DNA of 64,000 bases from contig CAJTPJ010000008.1 of the NCBI GenBank assembly GCA_910578145.1, forward strand, positions 1 through 64,000. The letters run 5' to 3'. Below are positions 16,351-25,631 of the stretch, piece after piece; the first letter of the stretch is position 1; every line of letters starts with the position of its first letter. The notes beneath the pieces are model-generated. The model searched no databases. It was not told the origin of the DNA and saw nothing but the letters and a program-made list of their open reading frames with translations. The stretch is from an uncultured Christensenella sp. (GTDB taxonomy: Bacteria; Bacillota; Clostridia; Christensenellales; Borkfalkiaceae). Both the position numbers and the translations under genes were made by a program.

Positions 16351-18014
16351 AGTTTTTCCTCTTTAAGCCCGGCGTGCGCGTCGGGGTCCACCAGCACCGT
16401 TTTATAGTCGGTATAAATAACGAAACCCGCGTTTGATTTAGGCGGTTTTTTAACGAATTGCCTTTTGGTGTAGTCCACGGGAATTTTATTGCCCGCCCGC
16501 CCGTCCGAATAATACGCACAAATTTCCGCGGCAACCTGCAAAACGTTGTCGGGCACGGCTTTTCCGCCCGTAATAATTACCACGTGCGAGGAGTGGTAGT
16601 TTTGCGTATGCAGCCATATATCCGATGGGGAAACGCTTTTTAACAGTCTGTCGTTTTGCATATTGTTGCGCCCCGCTAATATTTTAAAACCTTCGCATAA
16701 AAACGCGCGGAAAGGCGAAACCACGGTCTGTTTTTTGCTTTGCTGTTTTTCGCGTATAAGCCCTAACGCTTTAAGCTCTTCCTCGGTTTCCTCAAAGTCC
16801 GAAAGGCATTCCCCCGCATATATGTGCGAGTTAATGCTGTTTAAATAGTCTAATTCGCGCTTGGTTTCGTCGCGTTGGACTGATACCGTTTCAACGGTGC
16901 GCTTCAATTTAGCGTAACGCTTATAAAATTTTTGCGCGTTGTCAGCGGGCGAAAGCGTTTTGTCCAGCGCAATTTTAATTTTACCGCCCTTTTCGTCGTA
17001 ATAATTAACCGCTTCAAAGCTGTCCATACCCCGTTCAATCGCGTATATGTTGGCGGTAATGAGTTCGCCCTTCAATTTTACAAGCTCCATATCGCGGCAG
17101 TCTAAAAGTTTTTGCTCTATAACCGAAAGCCGCTTTTCAAGTTTTTTTACCGCGGTATTTACAGCCGCAAGCAGTTTGCGCCGCTTTTCCCCGAAATCCC
17201 GCCTTTCCACAACCGCCGCAAAGTACGCCGTTTGCGCATCAAGCAAAGTGGGGTAATTCTTCTTTTCAGCCGAAGCCGAGCGCACCTTAAAGTCCGTTTC
17301 CACGCCGTCGGCAAAGGTAACGCAGGGCGCGTACATTCCGCCCGTAAGATATTCGTAAACCTGCTTTGCGGTTAGGTCTTCGCCGTAAGTTTCAACGACG
17401 TCAAGGGCAGTGGAGTAGGAAACGCCGCGAACGCGGTCGGAAATAAACTTTGCTTTGTCGCCCGCCGCCCTTTTAAATACGCTTTCAAGACTTTGCAAAT
17501 CGTCGGGCGCGGTTTTGTCCTGCGGCTCGGGCAACGCGTATTTTGCGCCCGTAAACAAAATGCGGCGGGTGCTTTCCGCAATCGCCGTAGATTTCAGCGC
17601 GCCCGCTATAACCCCGTCGCGCACTAAAATAGCGTTGGAATACTTGCCCATAAGCTCGATATACAGCCGCATTTTAAACAGCTCGAACTCGGAAGTACAG
17701 TCAAAATCCATAAAAACGATACGCTCGCCGTCGATTTGTACTATGTCGGCTATGCGCGCGTTTTGCAGGTGTTTCCTTAAAAGCATACAAAACGCGGGCG
17801 CAACTTTGGGCGCGGGCGTTTCTGTTTTAGCCACGTTTACGCGGCATTGTTTTGCGGAAAGACAAATTTCAAGTTTAACCGAGCCGCAAGCGGTGTATAT
17901 AATAAAAGCAAGCATATCTTTTTCCGGCTGGGTTATTTTTGAAATTTTTCCGCCTAATAGTTTTTCTTTAAGTTCGGCGGCTATAAATTTAATTGTAAAA
18001 GCGTCCTGCGGCAT
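16347..18014 (-). CDS. rqcH: RqcH/NFACT family protein (Rqc2 homologue)
   Basis: RqcH binds obstructed 50S subunits carrying peptidyl-tRNA and adds alanine tails to stalled chains in ribosome-associated quality control. I start it at the ATG at 18014 (555 residues, MPQDAFTIKFIAAEL), matching the NFACT-N opening. The frame upstream to 18101 would run into the promoter. Visible features are LLGGKISKITQPEKD, a long central coiled coil (about residues 270-420) and the NFACT-R signature GRNNMQNDRLLKSVSPSDIW with HSSHVVI. A weak AAAGGA lies 16 bases before the start, so the RBS is poor. It is transcribed divergently from tig. Confidence 0.9.
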   Translation of the reverse strand: MPQDAFTIKFIAAELKEKLLGGKISKITQPEKDMLAFIIYTACGSVKLEICLSAKQCRVNVAKTETPAPKVAPAFCMLLRKHLQNARIADIVQIDGERIVFMDFDCTSEFELFKMRLYIELMGKYSNAILVRDGVIAGALKSTAIAESTRRILFTGAKYALPEPQDKTAPDDLQSLESVFKRAAGDKAKFISDRVRGVSYSTALDVVETYGEDLTAKQVYEYLTGGMYAPCVTFADGVETDFKVRSASAEKKNYPTLLDAQTAYFAAVVERRDFGEKRRKLLAAVNTAVKKLEKRLSVIEQKLLDCRDMELVKLKGELITANIYAIERGMDSFEAVNYYDEKGGKIKIALDKTLSPADNAQKFYKRYAKLKRTVETVSVQRDETKRELDYLNSINSHIYAGECLSDFEETEEELKALGLIREKQQSKKQTVVSPFRAFLCEGFKILAGRNNMQNDRLLKSVSPSDIWLHTQNYHSSHVVIITGGKAVPDNVLQVAAEICAYYSDGRAGNKIPVDYTKRQFVKKPPKSNAGFVIYTDYKTVLVDPDAHAGLKEEKL

Positions 18015-18089
18015 ATGCTCGGCGTTAAAGTCCTTTAAAAATTTTTTTAAACGGCAACAAAAACCCAAAATTTTTATCGCCGTGAAAAC

Positions 18090-18118
18090 ATTATAATTCA
18101 AAAAAAATTATAAGTAAA
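18090..18118 (-). promoter_or_regulatory. Sigma-A promoter for rqcH
   Basis: TTTACT (18118-18113), 17-base spacer, TATAAT (18095-18090) on the minus strand. Confidence 0.7.
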
Positions 18119-18140
18119 ATAATTTTGTAAACAAAATCGC

Positions 18141-18169
18141 TTTTCAAAACAAGTCGGTTGTGTTAAAAT
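18141..18169 (+). promoter_or_regulatory. Candidate extended -10 promoter for tig
   Basis: TTTTCA (18141-18146), 17-base spacer, TAAAAT (18164-18169) preceded by TGT. The -35 box is weak and the extended -10 compensates. Confidence 0.55.
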
Positions 18170-18213
18170 GTAATTTGCATAAGAATAATAACGACATATT
18201 ATAGGAGTTTAAA

Positions 18214-19590
18214 ATGAATTATACACAGGCAGTCGGTGAAAAAAGCACGGTTAAACTTACCATCAGCTTTTCGGAAGAGGAGTGGCAGGACGCTATTTCC
18301 AAAGCGTATTTAAAAACGCGCGGCAAATACAGCGTGCCCGGTTTCAGAAAGGGCAAAGCTCCCAAACCCGTACTTGAAAACTACTACGGCAAAGGCGTAT
18401 TTTTCGAAGAAGCGTTTAACCACCTTTACGCAACCCATTATTTTTCCATAATCGAAAAGGAACGCGACAAATTTACCGTTGTGGGCGAGCCCGAACTGTC
18501 CGTTGAAGAAATGGTTGAAGGCAAGGGCGTAACCCTTGCGGCTACCGTTCCCGTAAAGCCCGACGTTGAAATAGACGCTTACACAGGTTTAAAAATTAAA
18601 AAGTATGAGTATAATGTTACCGACTCCGAAGTGGACGGCGAAGTTACCAAACTTCTCGAACGCAAGGCGGAGGACGTGGACGTCAACGACAGGCCCTGCC
18701 AAAACGGCGATAGAGTAAACATCGACTTTTCAGGCACTGTAGACGGCGTTAAATTCCCCGGCGGCACTGCGGAGGGTTACGACCTCGTTTTGGGTAGCGG
18801 CAGCTTTATTCCCGGCTTTGAAGAGCAAGTTGTTGGTATGAAAATAGGCGGCGAAAAGGACATAACCGTCCGCTTCCCCGACGATTATTCCGCCGAAAAC
18901 TTAAAGGGCAAAGACGCGGTGTTTGCAATTAAACTCCATAAAATCACCGGCAAAAAACTCCCTGAGATAAGCGACGCTTTCGTAAAGGAAAACGCGGGCG
19001 TTGAAACGGTTGAAGAGTTTAAGGCAAAGGCGCGCGAAAGGCTGTTAAAACAGGCGGAAAACCGCTCGCGCGATGAAACCGAAAACAGCATTGTTTCCGA
19101 AATTTGCAAGCACGCCAAGGCGGAAATACCCCAGGCTATGATTGAAAGCGAAATAGACCGTATGGTTCAGGATTTTTCGTACCGTCTTATGTATCAGGGT
19201 ATTAAACTTGAAGATTACGTCAAATATATGGGAATGACTATGGAGCAGTTCCGTTCGCAGTTTGCCTCTCAGGCTCAGCCCCGCGTGCTTTCCCAGCTCG
19301 TTATAGAAAAAATAGTTAAAACCGAAAAAATTACTGCTTCCGAAAACGAGGTTGACGCTAAAATAGCAGAGCAGGCGGCTTCGGTTGAAAAAACCGCGGA
19401 AGAGTATAAAAAGAATATCGACCCCAGACAAATCGAATATATCAAAAACGATATAGTAATAACCAAAATGTTCGACTTCCTCAAAGCCAACAACGAGCTT
19501 TACGTTGAGGGTGGCGAAGAAAAGCCCGCGGCTAAACCCGCGGCAAAAAAGACGACGGCTAAAAAAACTACTACTAAAAAAGAGGACTAA
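18214..19590 (+). CDS. tig: Trigger factor, ribosome-bound chaperone and prolyl isomerase
   Basis: Trigger factor binds L23 at the exit tunnel and shields nascent chains. The 458-residue protein shows the ribosome-docking signature VPGFRKGKAPKPVLE (canonical GFRxGK, about residues 43-56). A FKBP-type PPIase domain spans about 155-245 (GDRVNIDFSGTVDGVKFPGG, LGSGSFIPGFEEQVVGM). A helical C-terminal cradle follows, ending in a Lys/Thr/Ala-rich low-complexity tail (about 436-458) unusual for the family. It begins the tig-clpP-clpX cluster, 6 bases before clpP. Confidence 0.97.
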   Translation: MNYTQAVGEKSTVKLTISFSEEEWQDAISKAYLKTRGKYSVPGFRKGKAPKPVLENYYGKGVFFEEAFNHLYATHYFSIIEKERDKFTVVGEPELSVEEMVEGKGVTLAATVPVKPDVEIDAYTGLKIKKYEYNVTDSEVDGEVTKLLERKAEDVDVNDRPCQNGDRVNIDFSGTVDGVKFPGGTAEGYDLVLGSGSFIPGFEEQVVGMKIGGEKDITVRFPDDYSAENLKGKDAVFAIKLHKITGKKLPEISDAFVKENAGVETVEEFKAKARERLLKQAENRSRDETENSIVSEICKHAKAEIPQAMIESEIDRMVQDFSYRLMYQGIKLEDYVKYMGMTMEQFRSQFASQAQPRVLSQLVIEKIVKTEKITASENEVDAKIAEQAASVEKTAEEYKKNIDPRQIEYIKNDIVITKMFDFLKANNELYVEGGEEKPAAKPAAKKTTAKKTTTKKED

Positions 19591-19596
19591 TTATAT

Positions 19597-20193
19597 ATGA
19601 TTAACGAGAAAGGCGCGCTGGTTCCCTACATCGTGGAACAGACTTCCCGCGGGGAGCGCTCGTACGACATTTACAGCAGACTTTTAGAGGACAGAATTAT
19701 CTTTTTAAGCGGCGAAATCGACGACGCGGTGGCTAATACAGTAGTGGCTCAGCTAATCTATCTCGAAGCGAAAGACCCTTCCAAGGATATTTCGCTGTAT
19801 ATAAACAGCCCCGGCGGCTCTGTTTCCGCGGGACTTGCAATTTACGACACGATGAATTACGTCAAATGCGACGTTTCCACCATTTGTATAGGAATGGCGG
19901 CTTCGATGGGCGCGTTTCTTCTTTCAAGCGGGCAAAAGGGTAAAAGGTACGCTTTGCCCAACAGCGAAATTATGATTCACCAGCCTCTCGGCGGGGCTCA
20001 GGGTCAGGCAAGCGACATAAAAATCGCCGCAGACCATATTTTAAAAACCCGTAACAAGTTAAATAATATTCTTGCTAACAACTCCGGCAAACCTTTATCT
20101 CAGATAGAAAAGGACACCGACCGCGACAATTATCTGTCCGCGCAGGAGGCTATGGAGTACGGGCTTATAGATAAAGTGTTTTATAAAAGATAA
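19597..20193 (+). CDS. clpP: ClpP, proteolytic subunit of the Clp protease
   Basis: This is the serine protease core of the Clp machine, assembling as a tetradecamer with ClpX. The 198-residue sequence carries the catalytic triad Ser103 (MAASMGAFLL), His128 (MIHQPLGGA) and Asp177 (TDRDNYL), plus the oligomer-forming NSPGGSVSAGLAIYD segment. It lies 6 bases after tig and 26 before clpX, the usual Firmicute order. Length is normal. Confidence 0.98.
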   Translation: MINEKGALVPYIVEQTSRGERSYDIYSRLLEDRIIFLSGEIDDAVANTVVAQLIYLEAKDPSKDISLYINSPGGSVSAGLAIYDTMNYVKCDVSTICIGMAASMGAFLLSSGQKGKRYALPNSEIMIHQPLGGAQGQASDIKIAADHILKTRNKLNNILANNSGKPLSQIEKDTDRDNYLSAQEAMEYGLIDKVFYKR

Positions 20194-20219
20194 TCTAAAC
20201 GCTTTTAAGAGGTAATTTT

Positions 20220-21443
20220 TTGAGAGAACAGAAGTATTGTTCGTTTTGCGGTAAAACCGAGGATTTAGTAAAAAAATTAATAAAAGGCAGGGACGGCTCG
20301 TGCATATGCGACGAGTGCGTGATAATCTGCGGGGATATGGTAAAGGAAACCGAAGAGGAAGCGGCGCAGTCCGTGCCTTTGAAAACCCCGGCGGAGATAA
20401 AAGAAGAGCTGGATAAATATATCGTAGGTCAGCACGAGGCGAAAAAAGTACTTTCGGTAGCCGTTTACAACCACTATAAGCGTATAAACCACCTTGCGGG
20501 CAGCAAGGAGGACGCCGACGTGGAGATAGAAAAAAGCAACATTTTGTTGCTTGGTCCTACGGGTTGCGGCAAAACCTTGCTTGCAAGAACGCTTGCCAAA
20601 ATTCTCAACGTGCCGTTTGCTTCTTCGGACGCAACCACTTTAACCGAAGCGGGATACGTGGGCGAGGACGTTGAAAACATTTTGTTAAAGCTAATACAAA
20701 ACGCCGACTACGACGTGCAAAAGGCGCAGCGCGGCATAATTTATATCGACGAGATAGATAAAATTGCAAGAAAGGGCGAAAACGTTTCCATAACCCGCGA
20801 CGTTTCGGGCGAAGGCGTGCAACAGGCTCTGCTTAAAATTATTGAAAGCACGGTGGCAAACGTGCCCCCGCAGGGCGGCAGAAAGCACCCCCAGCAGGAA
20901 TGTTTGCGCCTTGACACCACCAATATTTTGTTTATTTGCGGCGGCGCTTTCGTCGGGCTGGATAAAATAGTGCAAAAGCGCAGGGACAACACCTCGCTGG
21001 GCTTTGGCGGAAGCGTAAAGGGAACGGAAGAAAACGTTTACGAAATGCTTGCCGACGTAAAGCCGCAGGATTTGACCAAATTCGGGCTTATCCCCGAGTT
21101 TGTGGGGCGTATACCCATAGTCGTAAGTTTGCACCCTTTAAACGAGGACGCGCTTGTAAATATTCTCACCCAGCCGAAAAACGCTATTATCAAACAATAT
21201 CAAAAACTAATTGCAATGGACGGCGTAAAGCTGACGGTTGAAGATTCCGCCGTGCGCGAAATAGCCAACACGGCTATCCGTTTAAAGACGGGCGCAAGGG
21301 GACTTAGAACCATTATCGAAAGTTTTATGACTTCGGTAATGTATAAACTTCCGTCCGAAAAGAATATAAAGGAAGTAATCGTCACCAAGGAGTGTGTGAC
21401 GGACAAAGCCGAACCCCGACTCGTATACGGGGAAAGCGCTTAG
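20220..21443 (+). CDS. clpX: ClpX, ATP-dependent unfoldase
   Basis: This AAA+ unfoldase feeds tagged proteins to ClpP. The 407-residue protein starts at TTG behind AGAGG; no later start would keep the N-terminal zinc-binding domain (CSFCGKTE ... CDEC). Walker A is GPTGCGKTLLA, Walker B IIYIDEIDKI, and the sensor/arginine region is GLIPEFVGRIP. Pore loop GYVG (EAGYVGEDV) is present. The ClpP-docking IGF-type loop appears as LGFGG (TSLGFGGSVKG). It closes the tig operon; a strong hairpin follows at 21460. Confidence 0.98.
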   Translation: MREQKYCSFCGKTEDLVKKLIKGRDGSCICDECVIICGDMVKETEEEAAQSVPLKTPAEIKEELDKYIVGQHEAKKVLSVAVYNHYKRINHLAGSKEDADVEIEKSNILLLGPTGCGKTLLARTLAKILNVPFASSDATTLTEAGYVGEDVENILLKLIQNADYDVQKAQRGIIYIDEIDKIARKGENVSITRDVSGEGVQQALLKIIESTVANVPPQGGRKHPQQECLRLDTTNILFICGGAFVGLDKIVQKRRDNTSLGFGGSVKGTEENVYEMLADVKPQDLTKFGLIPEFVGRIPIVVSLHPLNEDALVNILTQPKNAIIKQYQKLIAMDGVKLTVEDSAVREIANTAIRLKTGARGLRTIIESFMTSVMYKLPSEKNIKEVIVTKECVTDKAEPRLVYGESA

Positions 21444-21459
21444 TATTACAGTTTACGGT

Positions 21460-21500
21460 AACCGCGCAATTTCAATTTAACCGAAATTGCGCGGTTTTTT
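21460..21500 (+). terminator. Terminator after clpX, abutting the lon ribosome binding site
   Basis: AACCGCGCAATTTC pairs with GAAATTGCGCGGTT (14-bp perfect stem, 9-base loop), followed by TTTTTT and immediately by the lon RBS AGGAGAT at 21501. No promoter fits between hairpin and lon, so lon is probably read through this element. Confidence 0.88.
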
Positions 21501-21516
21501 AGGAGATAACGATATT

Positions 21517-23826
21517 ATGGCAAGAACACGTACGGACGAATTTCCCGTTTTAGCTCTGCGCGGAAGGGTAATATTCCCCAACACCACAGTTTCGCTTGAC
21601 GTAGGCAGGATTGAATCGCTTACGGCTGTAAAACAGGCAACAGACGGCAATTCTATGATTTTCGCGGTAGCGCAAAAAAATTCGGAAGCGCAGGAAATAA
21701 AGCCCGAACAACTTTTTACCGTGGGTACGGTTGTAAAATTAAAGCAAGTTTCGCGGCTTCCCGGCAACAATATCAGAATAACGGTGCAGGGTATGTACCG
21801 CGCAGGCGTGCGCACGGTGGATTTTGCCGAAGGCGCTTTTACGGCTACCGTTGAAGAAATTAAAACGGTGCACGGGGAAGAGGAGCTTGAAGAAGCGTAT
21901 TTCCGCACGGCAAAAAACGTTATGCGTGATATTTCCGCAACCGAAACGCGGCTTTCAAAGGACGCCGTTTCGGCTTTGGAACGCTGTTCCGACCCCGACG
22001 AGTTTATAAATATTGCGGCTCACAATCTTTCTCTGCGCCTTGAAGTTAAGCAGGAGCTTTTGGAGTGTTACCGCCTTGTCGAAAGGCTTAAACGCATAGA
22101 CGGCGTGCTTAACGACGAGCTTGAAATTACCCGTTTAGAGCGCAAAATCAACTCTATGGTGCGCCAAAACATAGATAAAAACCAAAAGGAATATTACCTG
22201 CGCGAGCAACTTAAAGCCATACACAAGGAACTTGGCGACGACGAGGAAGAGCACGACGAGTTAGAACGTAAAATCAAGGAAAAGCATTTCCCCGCCGAAG
22301 TAGAGGAAAAAGCGCTTAAAGAACTTGCGCGTATGGATAAAATGCAGGCTTCCTCACCCGAAACCAACGTTTTGAGAACTTATCTCGAATGGCTTTTGGA
22401 CGTGCCTTGGACGGAATGCACTACCGATACCGAAACGCTTGCGGAAGCGGTTAAAATACTTAACGAAGACCACTACGGGCTTGAAAAAATAAAAGAGAGA
22501 ATAACCGAATATCTTGCGGTTTTAAAACTTACGGGCGGGCTTAACGCGCCTATTTTATGCTTGGTGGGGCCTCCGGGCGTGGGTAAAACTTCCGTTGCGC
22601 AGTCGGTTGCGCGCGCGCTTGGCAGAAAGTTCGTGCGTATGAGTTTGGGCGGCGTACGCGACGAATCGGAAATCCGCGGGCACAGAAAAACGTACATCGG
22701 CTCTATGCCTGGCAGGATAATAAACGGAATGAAACAGGCGGGCAGCATTAATCCCGTGTTTTTGCTGGACGAAATAGACAAGCTGTCCAACGATATCCAC
22801 GGCGACCCGTCCAGCGCGCTTTTGGAAGTTTTAGACCCCGCGCAAAACGCTACTTTCCGCGACAGATATCTCGAAGTGCCTTACGATTTAAGCAAAGTTT
22901 TGTTTATAACCACTGCGAACTCGCTTGAATCAATCCCCCGTCCCCTGCTTGACAGAATGGAGCTTATCGAGCTTAACGGTTACACGCAGGAAGAAAAGCG
23001 TGAAATTGCAAAGCGCTATCTCGTGCCCAAAAAGCGCGCGGCTAACGGGCTTGACGAAAATAAACTTACTTTCGACGACGGCGCGATAGACGAAATTATT
23101 TCGGGCTACACGCTGGAAGCGGGCGTAAGAAATCTTGAAAGGAATATTGACGCGGTGTGCCGTAAAGCGGCGGTAAACTATGCCGACGGCAAGGGCGGCG
23201 TAACTAACGTTACCAAAGACAGCGTTTCGGAATATCTCGGCGCGCGCCGTTACGACGCGGACAAGCAGCTTGACGGCGACGAAGTGGGCGCGGCTACGGG
23301 GCTTGCGTGGACGTCCGTCGGCGGAACGACTTTAACTATAGAAGTTTCTGCAATGCACGGCAAGGGCGACGTTTTGCTTACGGGCAAGCTGGGCGACGTT
23401 ATGAAAGAGAGTGCGCGCGCGGCTATAAGCTATATCCGCTCCAACTCGGAAAATTACGGGTTGGAAAGCAAAACTTTTGAAACTACGGATATCCACATCC
23501 ACGTGCCGGAGGGCGCAACGCCCAAGGACGGGCCCAGCGCGGGCATAACTATGGCTACCGCCATACTTTCGGCTTTCACCAAAAAACCCGTTAAAAAATC
23601 GGTTGCTATGACGGGCGAAATTACTTTACGCGGCAAAGTTTTGCCCATAGGCGGGCTTAAAGAAAAGGCGCTTGCCGCCTACCGCATAGGCGTAAAGGAT
23701 ATAATTATCCCCGCGGATAACGCAAAGGATTTGGAAGAAATACCCGAAAATATCCGCAACGCGCTTAATTTTATACCCGTAACCGACGTGGACGCGGTAT
23801 TTAAAAAAGCAATTATAAACGTTTAA
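21517..23826 (+). CDS. lon: Lon ATP-dependent protease (LonA type)
   Basis: LonA degrades misfolded and regulatory proteins in the cytosol. The start is the ATG at 21517 (769 residues), 9 bases after AGGAGAT. Domains in order: N-terminal substrate-binding LON domain (FPVLALRGRVIFPNT, about 1-190), coiled coil (about 190-290), AAA+ module with Walker A GPPGVGKTS and Walker B VFLLDEIDKL, and the Ser-Lys protease domain with catalytic Ser in DGPSAGITMATA and Lys in the GGLKEKALAAYR block. It follows clpX after a terminator-like hairpin and is 18 bases from engB. Confidence 0.97.
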   Translation: MARTRTDEFPVLALRGRVIFPNTTVSLDVGRIESLTAVKQATDGNSMIFAVAQKNSEAQEIKPEQLFTVGTVVKLKQVSRLPGNNIRITVQGMYRAGVRTVDFAEGAFTATVEEIKTVHGEEELEEAYFRTAKNVMRDISATETRLSKDAVSALERCSDPDEFINIAAHNLSLRLEVKQELLECYRLVERLKRIDGVLNDELEITRLERKINSMVRQNIDKNQKEYYLREQLKAIHKELGDDEEEHDELERKIKEKHFPAEVEEKALKELARMDKMQASSPETNVLRTYLEWLLDVPWTECTTDTETLAEAVKILNEDHYGLEKIKERITEYLAVLKLTGGLNAPILCLVGPPGVGKTSVAQSVARALGRKFVRMSLGGVRDESEIRGHRKTYIGSMPGRIINGMKQAGSINPVFLLDEIDKLSNDIHGDPSSALLEVLDPAQNATFRDRYLEVPYDLSKVLFITTANSLESIPRPLLDRMELIELNGYTQEEKREIAKRYLVPKKRAANGLDENKLTFDDGAIDEIISGYTLEAGVRNLERNIDAVCRKAAVNYADGKGGVTNVTKDSVSEYLGARRYDADKQLDGDEVGAATGLAWTSVGGTTLTIEVSAMHGKGDVLLTGKLGDVMKESARAAISYIRSNSENYGLESKTFETTDIHIHVPEGATPKDGPSAGITMATAILSAFTKKPVKKSVAMTGEITLRGKVLPIGGLKEKALAAYRIGVKDIIIPADNAKDLEEIPENIRNALNFIPVTDVDAVFKKAIINV

Positions 23827-23844
23827 CTTTCAAGGCGGGCTGAA

Positions 23845-24468
23845 ATGATTAATATTACCAAAGCTGAATTTATTACTAGCGCGGCAAGCCAAAGCCAATT
23901 TTTAAAAGCCGATAAGCCTATAATCGCCGTTTGCGGCAAATCAAACGTGGGCAAGTCGAGTTTTATAAATATGCTTGCAAACCGTAAAAAACTTGCCAAA
24001 GTTTCCAAAGACCCGGGCAGGACGCGGCTTGTAAACTATTTCGACTTCGGCGAATTTATATTGGCGGACTTGCCAGGCTATGGGTTTGCCCGCGTTTCCA
24101 AAACCGAGAAAATGCGTTGGGCGCATCTTTTGGACGAATTTTTTATGGACAAAAGCAACCTTACCCACGCGTTCGTACTTGCGGATATTCGCCACGACCC
24201 CACTATGGAAGACAAGCAAATGGTAGACTACCTGTACTATCACCTTGTGCCGTTTACGGTAATTGCCACCAAAGCCGATAAAATTTCGCGTATGGCGTGC
24301 ATAAACAGCGTAAGAAACGTAGCCGCAACGTTTAAGTGCGGCGAACAAAACGTAATTTCAACTTCTTCCGAAACTAAGCAAGGACTTGTAAATATTTTAG
24401 AAAAACTTGAACTTATAGTAAACACTTTTGCCGAAGGGCAGGGGGCGGAGGCAGACGAAGATGCCTGA
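23845..24468 (+). CDS. engB: EngB/YsxC ribosome-biogenesis GTPase
   Basis: This TrmE-Era-type GTPase is needed for late 50S assembly. The 207-residue protein has G1 GKSNVGKSSFIN, the Thr of G2 in DPGRTRLVNYF, G3 DLPGYGFA and G4 TKADKI. It closes the classic lon-engB arrangement. Its 3' end overlaps the next gene by 8 bases, and the last ~15 residues are acidic. Confidence 0.97.
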   Translation: MINITKAEFITSAASQSQFLKADKPIIAVCGKSNVGKSSFINMLANRKKLAKVSKDPGRTRLVNYFDFGEFILADLPGYGFARVSKTEKMRWAHLLDEFFMDKSNLTHAFVLADIRHDPTMEDKQMVDYLYYHLVPFTVIATKADKISRMACINSVRNVAATFKCGEQNVISTSSETKQGLVNILEKLELIVNTFAEGQGAEADEDA

Positions 24469-25186
24469 ATTTTTTAAAACGACGGCGGGGCACGCCGTTA
24501 TAGGCGTTGTATTAGCGCTTGCCGCTATCCTTATAATAGAACTCAATTACAGGCTGTTTTTCAAATATCTGTTAGATTTTATATTCGGCGTGGTTGCAAT
24601 AATAGTTTGCTCGCCCGTGCTTATTGCAGGCGCGGTTGTTTCCTATAAAAGAGCGGGACGCGCCGTTGAAAAAAAGGCGTATCTCGGCGCAAAGGGCAAA
24701 ATAGTGTATTTGCGCGAATTTGCCGGTTTTAACGGCGGCATAAAAAATTTGCCGCGCCTTTTGGATATTGTTTGCGGCAAACTTAGTTTCGTAGGTACGC
24801 TTGCGTTGCCCGCTTCCGACGGCGCGCTTTTAGACGACTTTGCAATGAAAAGGTTTTTAACGCGGCCGGGGCTTTTCAATCACCTTGCGCTTACCGTAGA
24901 CGACGGGCTTACTTTTGAAAAAATGTTTGAGCGCGACGCGGCGTATTGTAAAAAAAGAGAGCTGTTTACCGATATTTTCATAGTTTTGAAATGCTTTGCA
25001 TTGGCGGTGCGCGGCGAGGGCGAAAATTATCTTGGCGAAGCGCGCAACGCGAGCTACGCGCAAACGCTCGTCGCGCGCGGTACTATATCAAGCGAACAGG
25101 CGGCGGAAGCGGCGGAATTGGCGCTTAAAGCCGAGGACGAGGAAACCTTGCGCAAAAATTTTAAAAAAGAAAAGTACGGCAATTAA
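24461..25186 (+). CDS. Degenerate bacterial sugar-transferase-like membrane protein
   Basis: The start is the ATG at 24461 (241 residues) behind GGAGG; an earlier in-frame ATG lies inside engB. Two N-terminal hydrophobic segments and the block LLDFIFGVVAIIVCSPVLI match the membrane re-entrant start of WcaJ/PglC-type phosphoglycosyl transferases. KLSFVG and FLTRPGLFNHLAL match their LSLVGPRP and VRPGITGWAQV blocks. The catalytic Asp-Glu of the DELPQ motif is not visible (the position reads KNLPRLLD), so activity is doubtful. It could be a non-catalytic relative. It is coupled to engB by an 8-base overlap. Confidence 0.7.
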   Translation: MPEFFKTTAGHAVIGVVLALAAILIIELNYRLFFKYLLDFIFGVVAIIVCSPVLIAGAVVSYKRAGRAVEKKAYLGAKGKIVYLREFAGFNGGIKNLPRLLDIVCGKLSFVGTLALPASDGALLDDFAMKRFLTRPGLFNHLALTVDDGLTFEKMFERDAAYCKKRELFTDIFIVLKCFALAVRGEGENYLGEARNASYAQTLVARGTISSEQAAEAAELALKAEDEETLRKNFKKEKYGN

Positions 25187-25235
25187 AGCATAATAACTTT
25201 AATTTTTGCGGATATTATTTTTAAGGAGATTAAAA

Positions 25236-25484
25236 ATGATAATTGCAAACATCGTATCTTACGTGCTCGTATTGTTGGGCGCGCTCAACTGGGGACTTTT
25301 CGGAATGTTCGATTTCAACCTCGTAGGTTGGATTTTTATGGGTTCCCGCTCGGTAGGCGCTATCATCGTATACGTTTTAATCACGCTTGCGGCAATATGG
25401 CTTATCGTATCGCCCATAATCACGGGCAGCGGTCTTAAATTCAGAAACGAACACGACTCTGAAACCGCAGTAGAATCTCATTAA
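25236..25484 (+). CDS. DUF378 family small membrane protein
   Basis: 82 residues from the ATG at 25236, 5 bases after AAGGAGAT. Two membrane helices and the family motif VLLGALNWGLFGMFDFNLV identify the DUF378 (YuzA-like) group, whose function is not established. It ends before a terminator at 25487. Confidence 0.9.
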   Translation: MIIANIVSYVLVLLGALNWGLFGMFDFNLVGWIFMGSRSVGAIIVYVLITLAAIWLIVSPIITGSGLKFRNEHDSETAVESH

Positions 25485-25486
25485 TT

Positions 25487-25516
25487 AAGAAAAGCGCCTT
25501 TCGGCGCTTTTTTCTT
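25487..25516 (+). terminator. Terminator after the DUF378 gene
   Basis: Stem AGCGCC/GGCGCT extended by A/T pairs, tetraloop TTTC, T run. Confidence 0.88.
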
Positions 25517-25594
25517 ACGGCGTTTTTAAAAGCCGTAATATATCCGCAATGCGATTTTAAACTTATTTTAAAGCAAGCAATGGGGCGGCAACTA

Positions 25595-25623
25595 TTGCAA
25601 ACGTCGGTAAATTGTGGTAAAAT
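25595..25623 (+). promoter_or_regulatory. Extended -10 promoter for the hydrolase operon
   Basis: TTGCAA (25595-25600), 17-base spacer, TAAAAT (25618-25623) preceded by TGG. The -10 ends 8 bases before the ATG at 25632. Confidence 0.82.
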
Positions 25624-25631
25624 ATACCCGT

